Shown here: positions 9,801 through 16,679 of the stretch, one piece after another | How positions within the stretch are numbered: position 1 is the first letter of the stretch | How the letters are laid out: each line of letters begins with the position of its first letter | From: Roseibacillus sp. | GTDB taxonomy: Bacteria; Verrucomicrobiota; Verrucomicrobiia; Verrucomicrobiales; Akkermansiaceae | Direction of reading: 5' to 3' | Length of the DNA stretch: 36,117 bases | NCBI GenBank assembly: GCA_028821775.1 | Contig: JAPKFB010000050.1 | Span: forward strand, 1-36,117 | Made by a program: the position numbers and the translations under genes | Notes under the pieces: model-generated | Seen by the model: only the letters and a program-made list of their open reading frames with translations | Databases searched by the model: none | What the model was told of the DNA's origin: nothing

Positions 9801-10561
9801 TGTACGGCTGCAACACCGCAATAGGGAGCGAGAACCTCTTGACCTTCCGGTCTGGAGCCGCCGGGTTCTACGATATGGAAGGAGACAGCGGGACGGGAAA
9901 CATCGGGGGCTTTCGATCGAGTTGCACCAACAACTTGATCGTGGCCAATGGAGTGCTGAACGCCCCCGATTACACGAGAACTTGTTCGTGCGCCTATCAA
10001 AATCAGACTTCACTGGCCTTGATCCACATGCCGGACGCCGAGTTCTGGACCTTCGGTGCGAAGCACGCTGCTGGACGGGTCGGCGTGAACTTTGGGGCCC
10101 CCGGGGACCGGCGGGATCCCGAGGGCACCCTTTGGACCGAGTTTCCCAGTGTGGGTGGACCCTCGGACGAAATCAAGGTGACCGTTGCCCCATCGAACTC
10201 AGAAATTTTCCGTCTACATTCTTCGAGTTTCAGCGGAGAGGGACTGAAGTGGGTGGCTGCTTCCGGGATCATGGGTGCGGAGACCATTTCGATTCCAGTG
10301 AGTGGGACGGGACTGTGGAAAGTGCATCTCTCCTTTGCGGAACCGGAGGAGGTGGAAGCCGGCGAGCGGGTGATGAATGTCAGGATCCAGAACAAGTCTG
10401 TGCTCACAGACTTCGATATCGCGAAGGTGAGTGGCGGAGCACACCGCCTGCTGACGCGGGAGTTTGAGGTGGAAGCCAAGGACGGGAAGATCACGATCGA
10501 GCTCAAGTCGACGGGGGGGCTCCCGACCCTGATCAGTGGCGTGGAGTTGGTGCGGAAGTAG
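6836..10561 (+). CDS. Secreted PQQ-like beta-propeller protein with an inserted methyltransferase fold and C-terminal malectin-like domain
   Basis: This protein has 1241 aa. The hydrophobic N-terminus (ARTMIAAAMMTVTTLETEAG) looks like a signal peptide. ATG at 6875 (residue 14) is an alternative start that would make a cleaner signal, and neither start has a strong ribosome-binding site. PQQ/BamB-like propeller blades run to about residue 440 (DWPMWRYDSARGATT, DGATGNLHWKINGG, DGESGEILWTNSGDG). Residues about 455-610 resemble a class I methyltransferase (LVVLDRSAEKVDLLRRR, RSLRPYGGVAIFF). The propeller then resumes at DDWTHQYGNSAQTG and continues to about 1060 (RAVDVYTGRVIWEKEM, ALDLKTGSELWKTS). 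The last 140 residues look malectin-like (WKVHLSFAEPEEVEAGERV). The same architecture is known from planctomycete and verrucomicrobial proteins of unknown function. SAM-binding motif I is degenerate (LALGIRSGKL, where LGxGDGxL is usual), so the methyltransferase part is probably structural. The protein is likely periplasmic or extracellular. Confidence 0.85.
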   Translation: MTELRGWQPIARTMIAAAMMTVTTLETEAGDWPMWRYDSARGATTPDGLPGSMNPLWSRPLQPARTAWPDTQNKLQFDAVPQPIVVGGRLFVPSTVNDSLSAYDTESGRLQWQFFTDGPVRFAPVAEGDRIYFVSDDGHLYCVDGATGNLHWKINGGPAERKVIGNHRLVSSWPARGGPVVHEGKVYFSASIWPFMGIFIHAVDGESGEILWTNSGDGTNYTVQPHGAPSFAAVVPQGHLAVSGQNLVVPGGRSTPAVFDLRSGKLKHFLFDKKNGGHHVMAGTDFYFVANGAYSMTSGKRISSENPRLADSKTFVFEEEGSIYGRSTQAEVITKVTKDKKGKEQTRTEYQRETHFAIGPCEGPSKVFLKAGNRVYAADDGKVAAYEVTGAQGGGKPSWMAEIEGKVHHMLAADEKLFVVTAEPRIYCFGIRGARQTGAENHALLKAEPLQLSPEGSRYASVVAEVVADSQLGEGYGLALGIRSGKLIGGVLEECKIHLVVLDRSAEKVDLLRRRCDRAGIYGLRLAAQVGDISTTELPPYFSSLIVCEDLDAAGFEPDDERFVVNTFRSLRPYGGVAIFFTSEEQHAALEALMNASPIRAQAEITWKEGVTYLRRPGAVPETDDWTHQYGNSAQTGISRDKVVKAPLGLLWFGGPTHEGILPRHGHGPSPQVAGGRLFIEGPDMMRAVDVYTGRVIWEKEMKDFGRFYNKTSHFSGAGEIGSNYVSLPDRIYAVHGKRIVELDAATGKTLKNFALGEASEGEGKDPYWGYLGAQGDYLIATSSPVEVSVLKGKVERVLKPKPKGRQSFWDMLEERQFASGSRRLVVFNRHTGKLLWKRDAVLNFRHNNISVSEDMIFCTDAITEGKISKVDAEVKAQVHPTLYALDLKTGSELWKTSEEVFGTFFNYSAEHDILLQAGSKYRDRAKDEVGKGMIAYRGTTGKVLWENHEVAYSGPCLLWRDRIITNGDGGFSLDLLTGKKTGWSYQRMYGCNTAIGSENLLTFRSGAAGFYDMEGDSGTGNIGGFRSSCTNNLIVANGVLNAPDYTRTCSCAYQNQTSLALIHMPDAEFWTFGAKHAAGRVGVNFGAPGDRRDPEGTLWTEFPSVGGPSDEIKVTVAPSNSEIFRLHSSSFSGEGLKWVAASGIMGAETISIPVSGTGLWKVHLSFAEPEEVEAGERVMNVRIQNKSVLTDFDIAKVSGGAHRLLTREFEVEAKDGKITIELKSTGGLPTLISGVELVRK

Positions 10562-10678
10562 TCTCAACCGACTCCTCCTGGGAGACTCCAAATTTCAGGT
10601 TGGGGCCACTTCATTGAGGATGATGGGAAGGAGGAGGGGAAGAGCATTGCTGACCGAAGCGGTTTAGCGTGATCGGAT

Positions 10679-10691
10679 CGATCTAAGATCG
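10679..10691. promoter_or_regulatory. Small perfect inverted repeat upstream of exbD
   Basis: CGATCT A AGATCG is a perfect 6-bp inverted repeat around a single base, 28 bp before the exbD start. It could be an operator half-site pair or chance in GATC-rich sequence. Nothing else supports a regulatory role. Confidence 0.2.
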
Positions 10692-10719
10692 GGACCACTC
10701 AATCGTTTCCAGGTTAGGG

Positions 10720-11181
10720 ATGAAACGATTGCGCAAATATTCTGAGCGAGTGGCCACGAAGTTGGATGAACCCCGTTTGTCGGTGGCTCCCCTGGTGGAT
10801 GTTTGTTTTCTGCTCGTGATCTACTTCATGGTGACCACCACGATTGTTCCGGCGGAGAGGGATGTTTCGACCGAGCTTCCTGAGCCGGGAGTGAAGTCGA
10901 CGCGGGTGCCCTCGGTGTCAGTGATGCTGCACGTGCAGAAGACGGGGCGGATCGTGTTGAACCCGGGGAAGCACGAGATTGTCATCTCGACGGATCCGAG
11001 TGATCGGGAGCTCCCGAAGATGGAGGGGTTTTTGTCGACTTTGATGGTCGGGCTCCATGATCTCCCACCGTTGATGGTGCGGGCCGATGGCGAGGCCCAA
11101 CATCAGCGAGTGGTGGATGTGATGAATGTCCTGTCGAAAATCGGGTGGACGCGGGTTGGATTTCTCGATGAGGCGGATTGA
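10720..11181 (+). CDS. exbD: ExbD/TolR-type biopolymer transport protein
   Basis: The protein has 153 aa with the typical ExbD layout. A basic N-terminus (MKRLRKYSERVATK) is followed by one membrane segment at about residues 23-43 with the conserved Asp27 in PLVDVCFLLVIYFMV, and then by a periplasmic domain of about 105 residues. ExbD works with ExbB and TonB to harvest proton motive force for outer-membrane transport. No ExbB or TonB gene adjoins it here, so it must partner with proteins encoded elsewhere. Its 3' end is only 3 bp from the end of the convergent minus-strand ORF at 11185. Start ATG 10720 is chosen because it gives the standard basic N-terminus. Confidence 0.85.
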   Translation: MKRLRKYSERVATKLDEPRLSVAPLVDVCFLLVIYFMVTTTIVPAERDVSTELPEPGVKSTRVPSVSVMLHVQKTGRIVLNPGKHEIVISTDPSDRELPKMEGFLSTLMVGLHDLPPLMVRADGEAQHQRVVDVMNVLSKIGWTRVGFLDEAD

Positions 11182-11184
11182 GGC

Positions 11185-11328
11185 TCAATCGAGCTCCATC
11201 CGATCGGGGTCGTCCCGGGCGCGATTGCCCCAGAGGGCGGGGCCGAAGGTGTGATGGTGGACCCAAAGGAGAAAAAGCATGCCGAGGGCAAAGCAGATCC
11301 GGACGGCGCTCGGACCGACCGCGCACAT
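11185..11328 (-). CDS. Tiny putative membrane protein (47 aa)
   Basis: This is an open frame from ATG at 11328 to TGA at 11185. It encodes one hydrophobic segment (ICFALGMLFLLWVHHH) and an acidic/basic tail ending RMELD. It lies in the same frame as the ORF that ends at 11341, separated only by a TAA and four codons, so the two may be halves of one interrupted gene. I recognise no family. It has no clear ribosome-binding site. The hydrophobic codon pattern and the otherwise gene-free space make it plausible but not secure. Confidence 0.4.
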   Translation of the reverse strand: MCAVGPSAVRICFALGMLFLLWVHHHTFGPALWGNRARDDPDRMELD

Positions 11329-11340
11329 GGGCCAGAGAAA

Positions 11341-11589
11341 TTATCCAAGGGCGAACCGGAACGGCAGGAGAAAGAGGACGGTTCCAAGGAGCTTGCGCTT
11401 GAGGAGCAGGGGACAACCAACGATCGAGATTGCGAATATGAAAACGAGGGCGGGTTTGGAAAGGATGATCCCGAGGATGAGGCCGAGGGAGGAGAAGCCC
11501 AGGTAGCCGCGCCCTTGGCGGCACTCCTCATCGGCAATGGTCTTAACCTGGGCTGGTTCTCGCGCGGAATCCTGGATCTGGGACTTCAC
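11341..11589 (-). CDS. Small putative membrane protein (82 aa)
   Basis: The ORF runs from GTG at 11589 to TAA at 11341 and begins 28 bp after the stop of the SHD1-like gene, so co-transcription with it is likely. A polar N-terminus of about 28 residues is followed by two hydrophobic stretches (LGFSSLGLILGIILS and ALVFIFAISIVGCPLLL), a basic KRK, and a third (LLGTVLFLLPF). I recognise no family. The start is uncertain because no ATG is suitably placed. The frame stays hydrophobic after its stop, continuing into the ORF at 11185-11328. Confidence 0.5.
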   Translation of the reverse strand: MKSQIQDSAREPAQVKTIADEECRQGRGYLGFSSLGLILGIILSKPALVFIFAISIVGCPLLLKRKLLGTVLFLLPFRFALG

Positions 11590-11617
11590 GGATGAGGGCG
11601 GCGGATCGGGCGAGCGC

Positions 11618-12436
11618 TTACGGTTGGAAGTCAGAGGACTTGGGGAGGCCACTGTTTCCGTTTCCGCCGTTGCCCTGGCCGACGCTCTTGGCGCCGATGG
11701 GGACGGGGCGAATGCGCTCGGAGGTGATGCGCACGACCACGTTGTATCCGAGTCCTTCCTGGCCGGTGCCGAGAATGACAGAGTGCCCGTCCTCGGTATA
11801 CCAAAGATGGGAGCCAAGGATGGCGCCGTCCTGGAGGTCGGCCGCGGGAGGGAAGGGAGCCCCTTGGACTGGATTGCCATGGAGTTTGCTGAGGAGATCG
11901 ATGAGTTCGGACCAGTTTCCGCGCAGGGAGGTGATGTATTGGCCTTTGCTGACGGGCTGGGTTTGGAGGGTGACTTCGCGGAGGCCGCCGCCTTTGTGCC
12001 AATCGAAGAACAGGTAACAGTGGAGCCCGCCGATGGTGGCGGTGGTTTTGAAGACTCCATTCAGGCCGGTGCGACCGAAGAGGGTTTCGCTGAGGGCGGC
12101 GGTGACCGTTTTGCTGGCCTTAAGCTTGGCTTCCACGGTGTTGCGATCATCGCCGAACTCGAGTTGATCGAAGGCGGCTCCCTTGGGTGGCGGGGCATCG
12201 GCGGCGAGGTCCTTGGGGTCGACATTGCTGCGCACCCAAGCGCGATCGTTATCGTGGAGAGCGGAAATCTTGAGGGTGAGGATGCGTCCGTCGCTACGCT
12301 TGAGGGTGACGCGGGCGCCGTCACTGGCGAGGAACTCGGCTTGGAAACTCTTGGTGCCCTCGGCATTGCGCCAGCTGCGCATGGCACCTGGTGCTGCGAG
12401 GGTGGAGAGAAGAAAAAGGAGGAGAAGGGATCGCAT
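11618..12436 (-). CDS. Secreted protein with an N-terminal SHD1-like domain
   Basis: The protein has 272 aa and a signal peptide (MRSLLLLFLLSTLAAPGAM). Residues about 20-70 (RSWRNAEGTKSFQAEFL, ASDGARVTLKRSDGR, LKISALHDNDRAWV) match the SLA1-homology-domain-1-like module common at the N-terminus of secreted planctomycete and verrucomicrobial proteins. The rest (about 90-272) has mixed beta strands and no family I recognise. It includes GLHCYLFFDWHKGGGLREV and ends in a Gly/Asn-rich tail. The two small membrane ORFs follow it on the same strand. The start is ATG at 12436, which gives the signal peptide directly. The function is unknown; an envelope or extracellular binding role is inferred. Confidence 0.8.
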   Translation of the reverse strand: MRSLLLLFLLSTLAAPGAMRSWRNAEGTKSFQAEFLASDGARVTLKRSDGRILTLKISALHDNDRAWVRSNVDPKDLAADAPPPKGAAFDQLEFGDDRNTVEAKLKASKTVTAALSETLFGRTGLNGVFKTTATIGGLHCYLFFDWHKGGGLREVTLQTQPVSKGQYITSLRGNWSELIDLLSKLHGNPVQGAPFPPAADLQDGAILGSHLWYTEDGHSVILGTGQEGLGYNVVVRITSERIRPVPIGAKSVGQGNGGNGNSGLPKSSDFQP

Positions 12437-12606
12437 GGGAATGTCGGCGGGATGGTAGCAGGAAGCGGTCCGAATGTCTAAAGTCTAGGGAGACCAGCCT
12501 CGGAAGGAGGCCGGGATGGGGAATGGGTTGAGTATTGGGATGTTGCGGGGCGGGAGAGGCGTTAGAAGTGGGTGATGCCGGAAGAGGGCCCTGCAGATGA
12601 GACGCG

Positions 12607-13233
12607 ATGGGGCCGGAATTCTTTGCAGAAGATTGGGCGAAAGCGCAATTGGCGGCGATTTTGCGCAAACTTCGGAGGCGAGATGGCGGGGCCTTGAGCG
12701 ATGGGAATCGGCTCCAAATCTACTTTTGGGGTGATCCAGCCTTCGATGCGATGCGGGAGGCGATCGAGGACGCGCGGGTGCCGATCCACCTTTTGATATA
12801 CATCTTCATGGCAGAAGAGGTGGGGAGGTTGTTCGCGGAGGCGCTGGGGAGAAAGATTGAGGTGAGCTTGCTGGTGCCGGAGATCACGGATGTGCCGCTT
12901 GCGGACTGGATCCGCGAGCGCCTCTTGCCCGAGTTCCCTGAGATGGGCCTGACGATCCGGGATTACCCCCGAGCGGTTCTCCAGGCCAAGACGATGGTGG
13001 TGGATGGCGATCTCGCGGTGGTGGGATCGACCAACTACGATGATCTCTCAATCGCGCTCAACTTGGAGCGTTCGATCGTGGGGTATGATCGAGAGTTTGC
13101 CGGAAAATTGTTAGAGCAGTATGCGAGTGATTTGGCGCGCGCAACGCCGATTGACTTGGAGAGGGCGAGAGATCGTCGCTGGTGGCAAAAGATGGAGGCC
13201 CGACTGGCTGGGTATTTGGTGAGGAGGTTGTAG
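12607..13233 (+). CDS. Shortened phospholipase D/cardiolipin synthase-like protein with a defective HKD motif
   Basis: The protein has 208 aa, about half the usual cardiolipin synthase length. Residues about 35-80 (FDAMREAIEDARVPIHLLIY, IFMAEEVGRLFAEALG) resemble the start of the first PLD domain. From about 82 (EVSLLVPEITDVPLADW, VVGSTNYDDLSIALNLE, DLARATPIDLERA) the match is to the second PLD domain. The only HKD site reads LQAKTMVVD: Lys and Asp are kept, but the catalytic His is Gln (codon cag). The N-terminal membrane helices and the first HKD motif are absent. PLD-superfamily catalysis needs two HKD motifs, from two domains or a dimer, and the His is the nucleophile, so this protein is probably catalytically dead or non-canonical. 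The start is ATG 12607. It may be a decaying gene or a pseudoenzyme. Confidence 0.75.
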   Translation: MGPEFFAEDWAKAQLAAILRKLRRRDGGALSDGNRLQIYFWGDPAFDAMREAIEDARVPIHLLIYIFMAEEVGRLFAEALGRKIEVSLLVPEITDVPLADWIRERLLPEFPEMGLTIRDYPRAVLQAKTMVVDGDLAVVGSTNYDDLSIALNLERSIVGYDREFAGKLLEQYASDLARATPIDLERARDRRWWQKMEARLAGYLVRRL

Positions 13234-13304
13234 AGGTGCTTGGTGATGCTGGTGAAGAGGCGGAGGTCACCTCCCGCGTGGTCATGAGGCTCTCCTGCAA
13301 AGAA

Positions 13305-13328
13305 AAGACCCGGCCGAGGCCGGGTCTT
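13305..13328 (-). terminator. Strong rho-independent terminator
   Basis: An 11-base perfect inverted repeat, AAGACCCGGCC / GGCCGGGTCTT, leaves a tight CGAG tetraloop. On the minus strand it is followed by TTTTCTTT, so it fits as the terminator of the TIGR04073 gene that ends at 13357. On the plus strand it is followed by an A/T-rich run and may also stop transcripts from the PLD-like gene. Confidence 0.85.
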
Positions 13329-13356
13329 AATTATTTGGGTTTTGCAAAAGAGGTCC

Positions 13357-13785
13357 CTAGTGGTTCTGACGACGGCTATGGGCGAAGTGGGACTCGAAGC
13401 CGAGTTCCGGCGGAAACTCGGAGAGTCCGTCCTGGGGATTCATTTCGACGCGCCAATCAGTGCCACACTTTTGATAAGGGGGCCTGAAGGTGCCGTGGTA
13501 AGTCGGACAGTAGAAAGTGAGGAGCTCGTAGCAGCCGTATCCGAAACGCTTGAGGGTGCGGTAGCCACCGTCGATGATTCCGTAGGAGCCACCTGCTTTG
13601 CGGCCATACTGGCTGCTTCGGCGGAAGAATTGCTCAGGGATTTCGACGGCCCCGTAGAGAATGTTGCCGATGGCACGGCCGAGCTTACGGGTGGCATTGT
13701 ATTGCGACCCAGGAGGTGCCTGAATGTCGGCGTAGGCGCCGCCGGACAAGGCGAAAATGGTGGCGATCAGGATCAGTTTTCTCAT
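13357..13785 (-). CDS. Exosortase system-associated protein, TIGR04073 family
   Basis: The protein has 142 aa and a signal peptide (MRKLILIATIFALSGGAYA). The body contains the TIGR04073-like pattern: TRKLGRAIGNILYGAVEIPE, then SYGIIDGGYRTLKRFGYG and CYELLTFYCPTYHGTFRPPY. This family is found in genomes that carry exosortase (PEP-CTERM-type) sorting systems, notably Verrucomicrobia; its molecular role is unknown. The frame is open upstream to 13863, but ATG 13785 is chosen because it places the signal peptide at the N-terminus. The C-terminal 30 residues (PPELGFESHFAHSRRQNH) look like an extension beyond the family core. Two Cys (CYELL, YCPTY) and one in QKCGTDW could form disulfides in the periplasm. 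Confidence 0.75.
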   Translation of the reverse strand: MRKLILIATIFALSGGAYADIQAPPGSQYNATRKLGRAIGNILYGAVEIPEQFFRRSSQYGRKAGGSYGIIDGGYRTLKRFGYGCYELLTFYCPTYHGTFRPPYQKCGTDWRVEMNPQDGLSEFPPELGFESHFAHSRRQNH

Positions 13786-14318
13786 TGCGGGCGCAGTGTG
13801 TGCGAGGATTGCGGGGAGTGGCAACTGGAAAATCGTGGATAGTTCGGGGTGCTTAGGGGCCAAGGTGGGGACTCGTGGGGCGAAATTGTGGGGGAATGAG
13901 GGGCGGACCGTTTCCTTGGGCGCGGCAAATGGTGGCGAGGGGCGATCTCTGGTCCCTTCTCGGGCGCCAGAATGTGCTCAAAAACTGGGGAGACAGACAC
14001 CAACCCTCCTTCACCCGCTTTGGGTAGGGCGGTGCGGAGGGCAGGGCTCAAGGTGCGGGGCCTCCACCAAGCGGGATCAGGTTCGAGTCGATGATCCCAA
14101 GGTGAGATTCATTTCATTATCAAACAGCCAGTAGCTACGGAGACTCAGCGAGCGGGCAAAACAAGAGATTTTTGTGGGTAGTTACTCATATAACGAAGGT
14201 CGAAGGTCTTGCCGGTGGTGTGGTGGGCCTTGGGCCTTTGTTTTTCGGCGGGAAAGGGCGCAAGAGGGAGGATCCCGTTTCGTCTTGCCAGATCGGGCTG
14301 AGCACATTCGAACACAGC
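13786..14318. other. 533-bp stretch with no gene found
   Basis: This is the 5' side of the TIGR04073 gene and the 3' side of the gene ending at 14319. No frame here has homology or codon use I can support. The one local structure is a perfect 7-bp inverted repeat, GGGATCA at 14073-14079 and TGATCCC at 14092-14098, with a 12-base loop. Around 14100-14200 the sequence becomes markedly more A/T-rich than its surroundings, which could mark a promoter for the minus-strand gene. Confidence 0.6.
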
Positions 14319-14978
14319 CTAGCCAGGTTGTGTAGGAAGCTTCTCCTCGGCGGAGTCGTCCTCGTTCTTCGAGTCGGAGTCATGCGGAGGGGCTGGGGCG
14401 CCGTTTTTTTCGCCGCTCGAGTCATCGGCCGGAATTTCGGAATCCTGTTCCCCTTCGGGAACCACCTCGTCGGGCGCGAGGAGTTTTTGGACTTCGTCCT
14501 GGAGGGGGCCGACTTCGCTGAGAGGGATTTGGGGATCCTTGACGATGAAGACTTCACCGGAGTAGCGATGTTGGTAGATGCGCAGGAGACCGGTGCGCGT
14601 TTTTTGGCAATCGGTTTCGATGAGGAGCTTTTTGCGCTCCAGCATAACGGCGAGAATGTAGCGGGCGTTCTCGGTATGGGCTTCGTCTTCTTCGACGAGG
14701 CGAGTGAGAAGGGTTTCGGGATCTTCCTTGTCGAGGATCTCGACTTTGGCATCGACGATCGGGGGTTTGTAGATGGTGCGCCAGAAGGAGAAGGGGGGTT
14801 GCTCGCCTTCGCTGCGTTGTTCCCAGGCGTCCTTGGAAAAATCGAGGCGGAGATAGCCGTCGGACTCAGGGTCGGGAAAGAGAGCGGTGAAGAAAAGTTC
14901 GTCTTCTTCGAAGGGCTTCTCCGAGACCGAGCAGTGGTGCGCGCGGGATTTGATGTGCCAGGAATCGCCGAATGCCAT
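14319..14978 (-). CDS. Conserved hypothetical protein with acidic C-terminal tail
   Basis: The protein has 219 aa and no signal peptide or membrane segment. The N-terminus (WHIKSRAHHCSVSEKPFEE, DELFFTALF, LRLDFSKDAW) resembles a small family common in Planctomycetes and Verrucomicrobia in which a C-x(n)-F-x-x-G/D-E pattern precedes a beta-rich core; I know of no experimental function. The middle (LLTRLVEEDEAHTENARYIL, LERKKLLIETDCQKTRTGLL) is helical. The last 50 residues are disordered and rich in Asp, Glu, Ser and Pro. The gene lies 144 bp downstream of the LptF/G-type permease on the same strand and may share its transcript. Confidence 0.75.
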   Translation of the reverse strand: MAFGDSWHIKSRAHHCSVSEKPFEEDELFFTALFPDPESDGYLRLDFSKDAWEQRSEGEQPPFSFWRTIYKPPIVDAKVEILDKEDPETLLTRLVEEDEAHTENARYILAVMLERKKLLIETDCQKTRTGLLRIYQHRYSGEVFIVKDPQIPLSEVGPLQDEVQKLLAPDEVVPEGEQDSEIPADDSSGEKNGAPAPPHDSDSKNEDDSAEEKLPTQPG

Positions 14979-15122
14979 GTTGTTCAGTATGCAGGGTCCA
15001 GAGGTCAGTATTCAAACTACGCGGCGGAGTCCGTCATTCTGGGGGCGATTAAGCAAGCTTGAATGGAATTGGTCGCAAAAAGGCTCCCGATTCGACGCTG
15101 GAGGAGCGCGCTGAGAGGCAGA

Positions 15123-16478
15123 TTATTCCTGATCCCCGCCCGGGAAGAAGCTCTTCAAGGTCTGGTAAATCGGGCGCCCGCGCAGGCGACGGTAGAGCAG
15201 GAAGAGGGCGATGATTGTAAAGATGAGATTGGTGCCCCAGGCGGCGAGGGCCGGGGAGAGGATTCCGGCGTCTCCCAAGGAGAGGGAAATCTCTGCCGAG
15301 AGCATCATGGAGGTGCTGAGGAAGACCGCAATCGCGACGCCGCCGGCGGTGCCGCGGCGGGTGAAGACCATGCCGAGGGGGGCGGCCAAAAGAACGGCCA
15401 CGAGGCAGATCCATGGTTGGGCCCAGCGATAGTGCAACTGGGTGAGGTAAGCGCGGCGGGGCGCCCATTCGTCGCCCGTGTATTGCTTGAGCCAGCTCAT
15501 CAATTCAGGGATGCCGAGGTATTCCTCCTTCAAGCCCGGTTTGACGATTTGCCAGGGGGTTTCGGGGTAATCGCGGACGTAGTAGGGCGAAGGCAGGGTG
15601 ATAAATTTGGGCATCACCACTCCGTCCTCAAGTTGAGCTCGGATATCGAACAGTTCCGCGTCTTCGAAAGCCCAGGTGCGGGTGTCCGGGAACCAGGTCG
15701 CGAGGGGGGCGCGCAAGACGGTGGTGGGGCCCTGTTCGTCCTTGCTGCGAATGACGACATCTCGGAGAGGTTCGCTCGGGGTGTAGTTGTAGGGGAAGCT
15801 GCCCACGAGCCAGGCCCGTTGGGGAACCTGGTTCTGATCGCGGTAGACGAAGAGCACGTTGCGGGCCTGGCTTTTGGATCCGGACTTGACGAACTCGATG
15901 AGAGCTTGCTTGTAGCCTTCTCCCCACGGGGCCCAATGGTAGTTGAGCAGGAGGCAGGCGATGCTGAGGAAGAAACCGACCAGTCCAAGGGGGGCGATGA
16001 CGCGGACCACTCCCCGACCGGTCTGGATCATGGCGATGATTTCTCGGCTCTGGGAGAGGCGTCCGAGGCAATAGAGGAGCCCGAGCATCAGGGAAAAGGG
16101 GGCGATCTGCACGAAGACCGCGGGGAGGGTGACCGCGTAGTACTGCGCGAGGAAAGAGGTGGTGTCCTTCGCCTTCTGGAATTTGTTGATATTGTCGTTC
16201 ACGTCGAGCAGGACGTAGATGACGATCAGGGCGAGGGAGCAAAGACCCACCGCACCGAGCATTTGCCGCGCGAGATAGCGATCGAGGATGCCCCCAAAGG
16301 CGTAGCATAAGGCCGCGAGGGCCGGGAGAAGGCAGAAGGCCCCGAGCATCAGGGGGCGCAGATTGAGAGTGTGCTGGTCGCTCTCGGGAAAGCCGAGCAA
16401 GTGAATCTGCACGGCGTGGGATTCCTTCGGAACCACGACAAGGGCCATCGCGATGCCAAGGACCGTCAGAACGATCAT
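15123..16478 (-). CDS. LptF/LptG-family permease (lipopolysaccharide export)
   Basis: The core begins at DRYLARQMLGAVGLCSLALI, the usual first transmembrane helix of LptF/LptG. It continues through PLFSLMLGLLY-like helices and a periplasmic beta-jellyroll (about residues 190-330), and ends with C-terminal helices (WICLVAVLLAAPLGMVF, GGVAIAVFLSTSMML, LIFTIIALFLLYRRL). LptF and LptG, with the LptB ATPase, extract lipopolysaccharide from the inner membrane and pass it to LptC/LptA. Two additional hydrophobic segments precede the core (MIVLTVLGIAMALVVV and LMLGAFCLLPALAALCYAFG), giving about 451 aa compared with about 360 in E. coli. ATG 16478 is chosen; TTG 16511 would add a basic MRSSPFLKFAP leader. 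Which of the two paralogues this is cannot be said from sequence alone. Confidence 0.85.
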   Translation of the reverse strand: MIVLTVLGIAMALVVVPKESHAVQIHLLGFPESDQHTLNLRPLMLGAFCLLPALAALCYAFGGILDRYLARQMLGAVGLCSLALIVIYVLLDVNDNINKFQKAKDTTSFLAQYYAVTLPAVFVQIAPFSLMLGLLYCLGRLSQSREIIAMIQTGRGVVRVIAPLGLVGFFLSIACLLLNYHWAPWGEGYKQALIEFVKSGSKSQARNVLFVYRDQNQVPQRAWLVGSFPYNYTPSEPLRDVVIRSKDEQGPTTVLRAPLATWFPDTRTWAFEDAELFDIRAQLEDGVVMPKFITLPSPYYVRDYPETPWQIVKPGLKEEYLGIPELMSWLKQYTGDEWAPRRAYLTQLHYRWAQPWICLVAVLLAAPLGMVFTRRGTAGGVAIAVFLSTSMMLSAEISLSLGDAGILSPALAAWGTNLIFTIIALFLLYRRLRGRPIYQTLKSFFPGGDQE

Positions 16479-16679
16479 CGGAGCGAACTTGAGGAACGGA
16501 GAGGAACGCAACGGTGGGAGAGTGTACAGTGATCTGGGTCCCGTAAACAGTTGAGAGTTGAAAAGGTGGGGAGCTCCGCCGGGCTGGGGTGGAGAGCGGG
16601 GAAGGAGGGGTGTTATTTGGCTGGAAAGTGGTGCGTGGACTTGTTCCTGCGCGTTGAACGGAGATAGTCCGCAGCACAA

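Noticed and set aside
10561..10592. AGTCTC...GAGACT inverted repeat after the PQQ gene
   Set aside because: It is a 6-bp stem with a 17-base loop and no T-tract, too weak to call a terminator.
14061..14098. CCTCCACCA and GGTTCGAG, resembling tmRNA/tRNA 3'-end and T-loop sequences
   Set aside because: The two are in the wrong order. No T-stem pairs around GGTTCGAG, no T-arm precedes CCTCCACCA, and no acceptor partner or tmRNA 5' end is visible upstream.
14220..14250. GGGCCTTGGGCC followed by TTTGTTTTT
   Set aside because: It has only a 4-bp pairing with a 3-base loop, and it points away from any gene that ends upstream on the plus strand.
15063..16310. A 415-codon plus-strand open frame
   Set aside because: It is antisense to the LptF/LptG-type permease, and its Glu/Gly/Asp-rich composition is typical of the complement of hydrophobic coding sequence.
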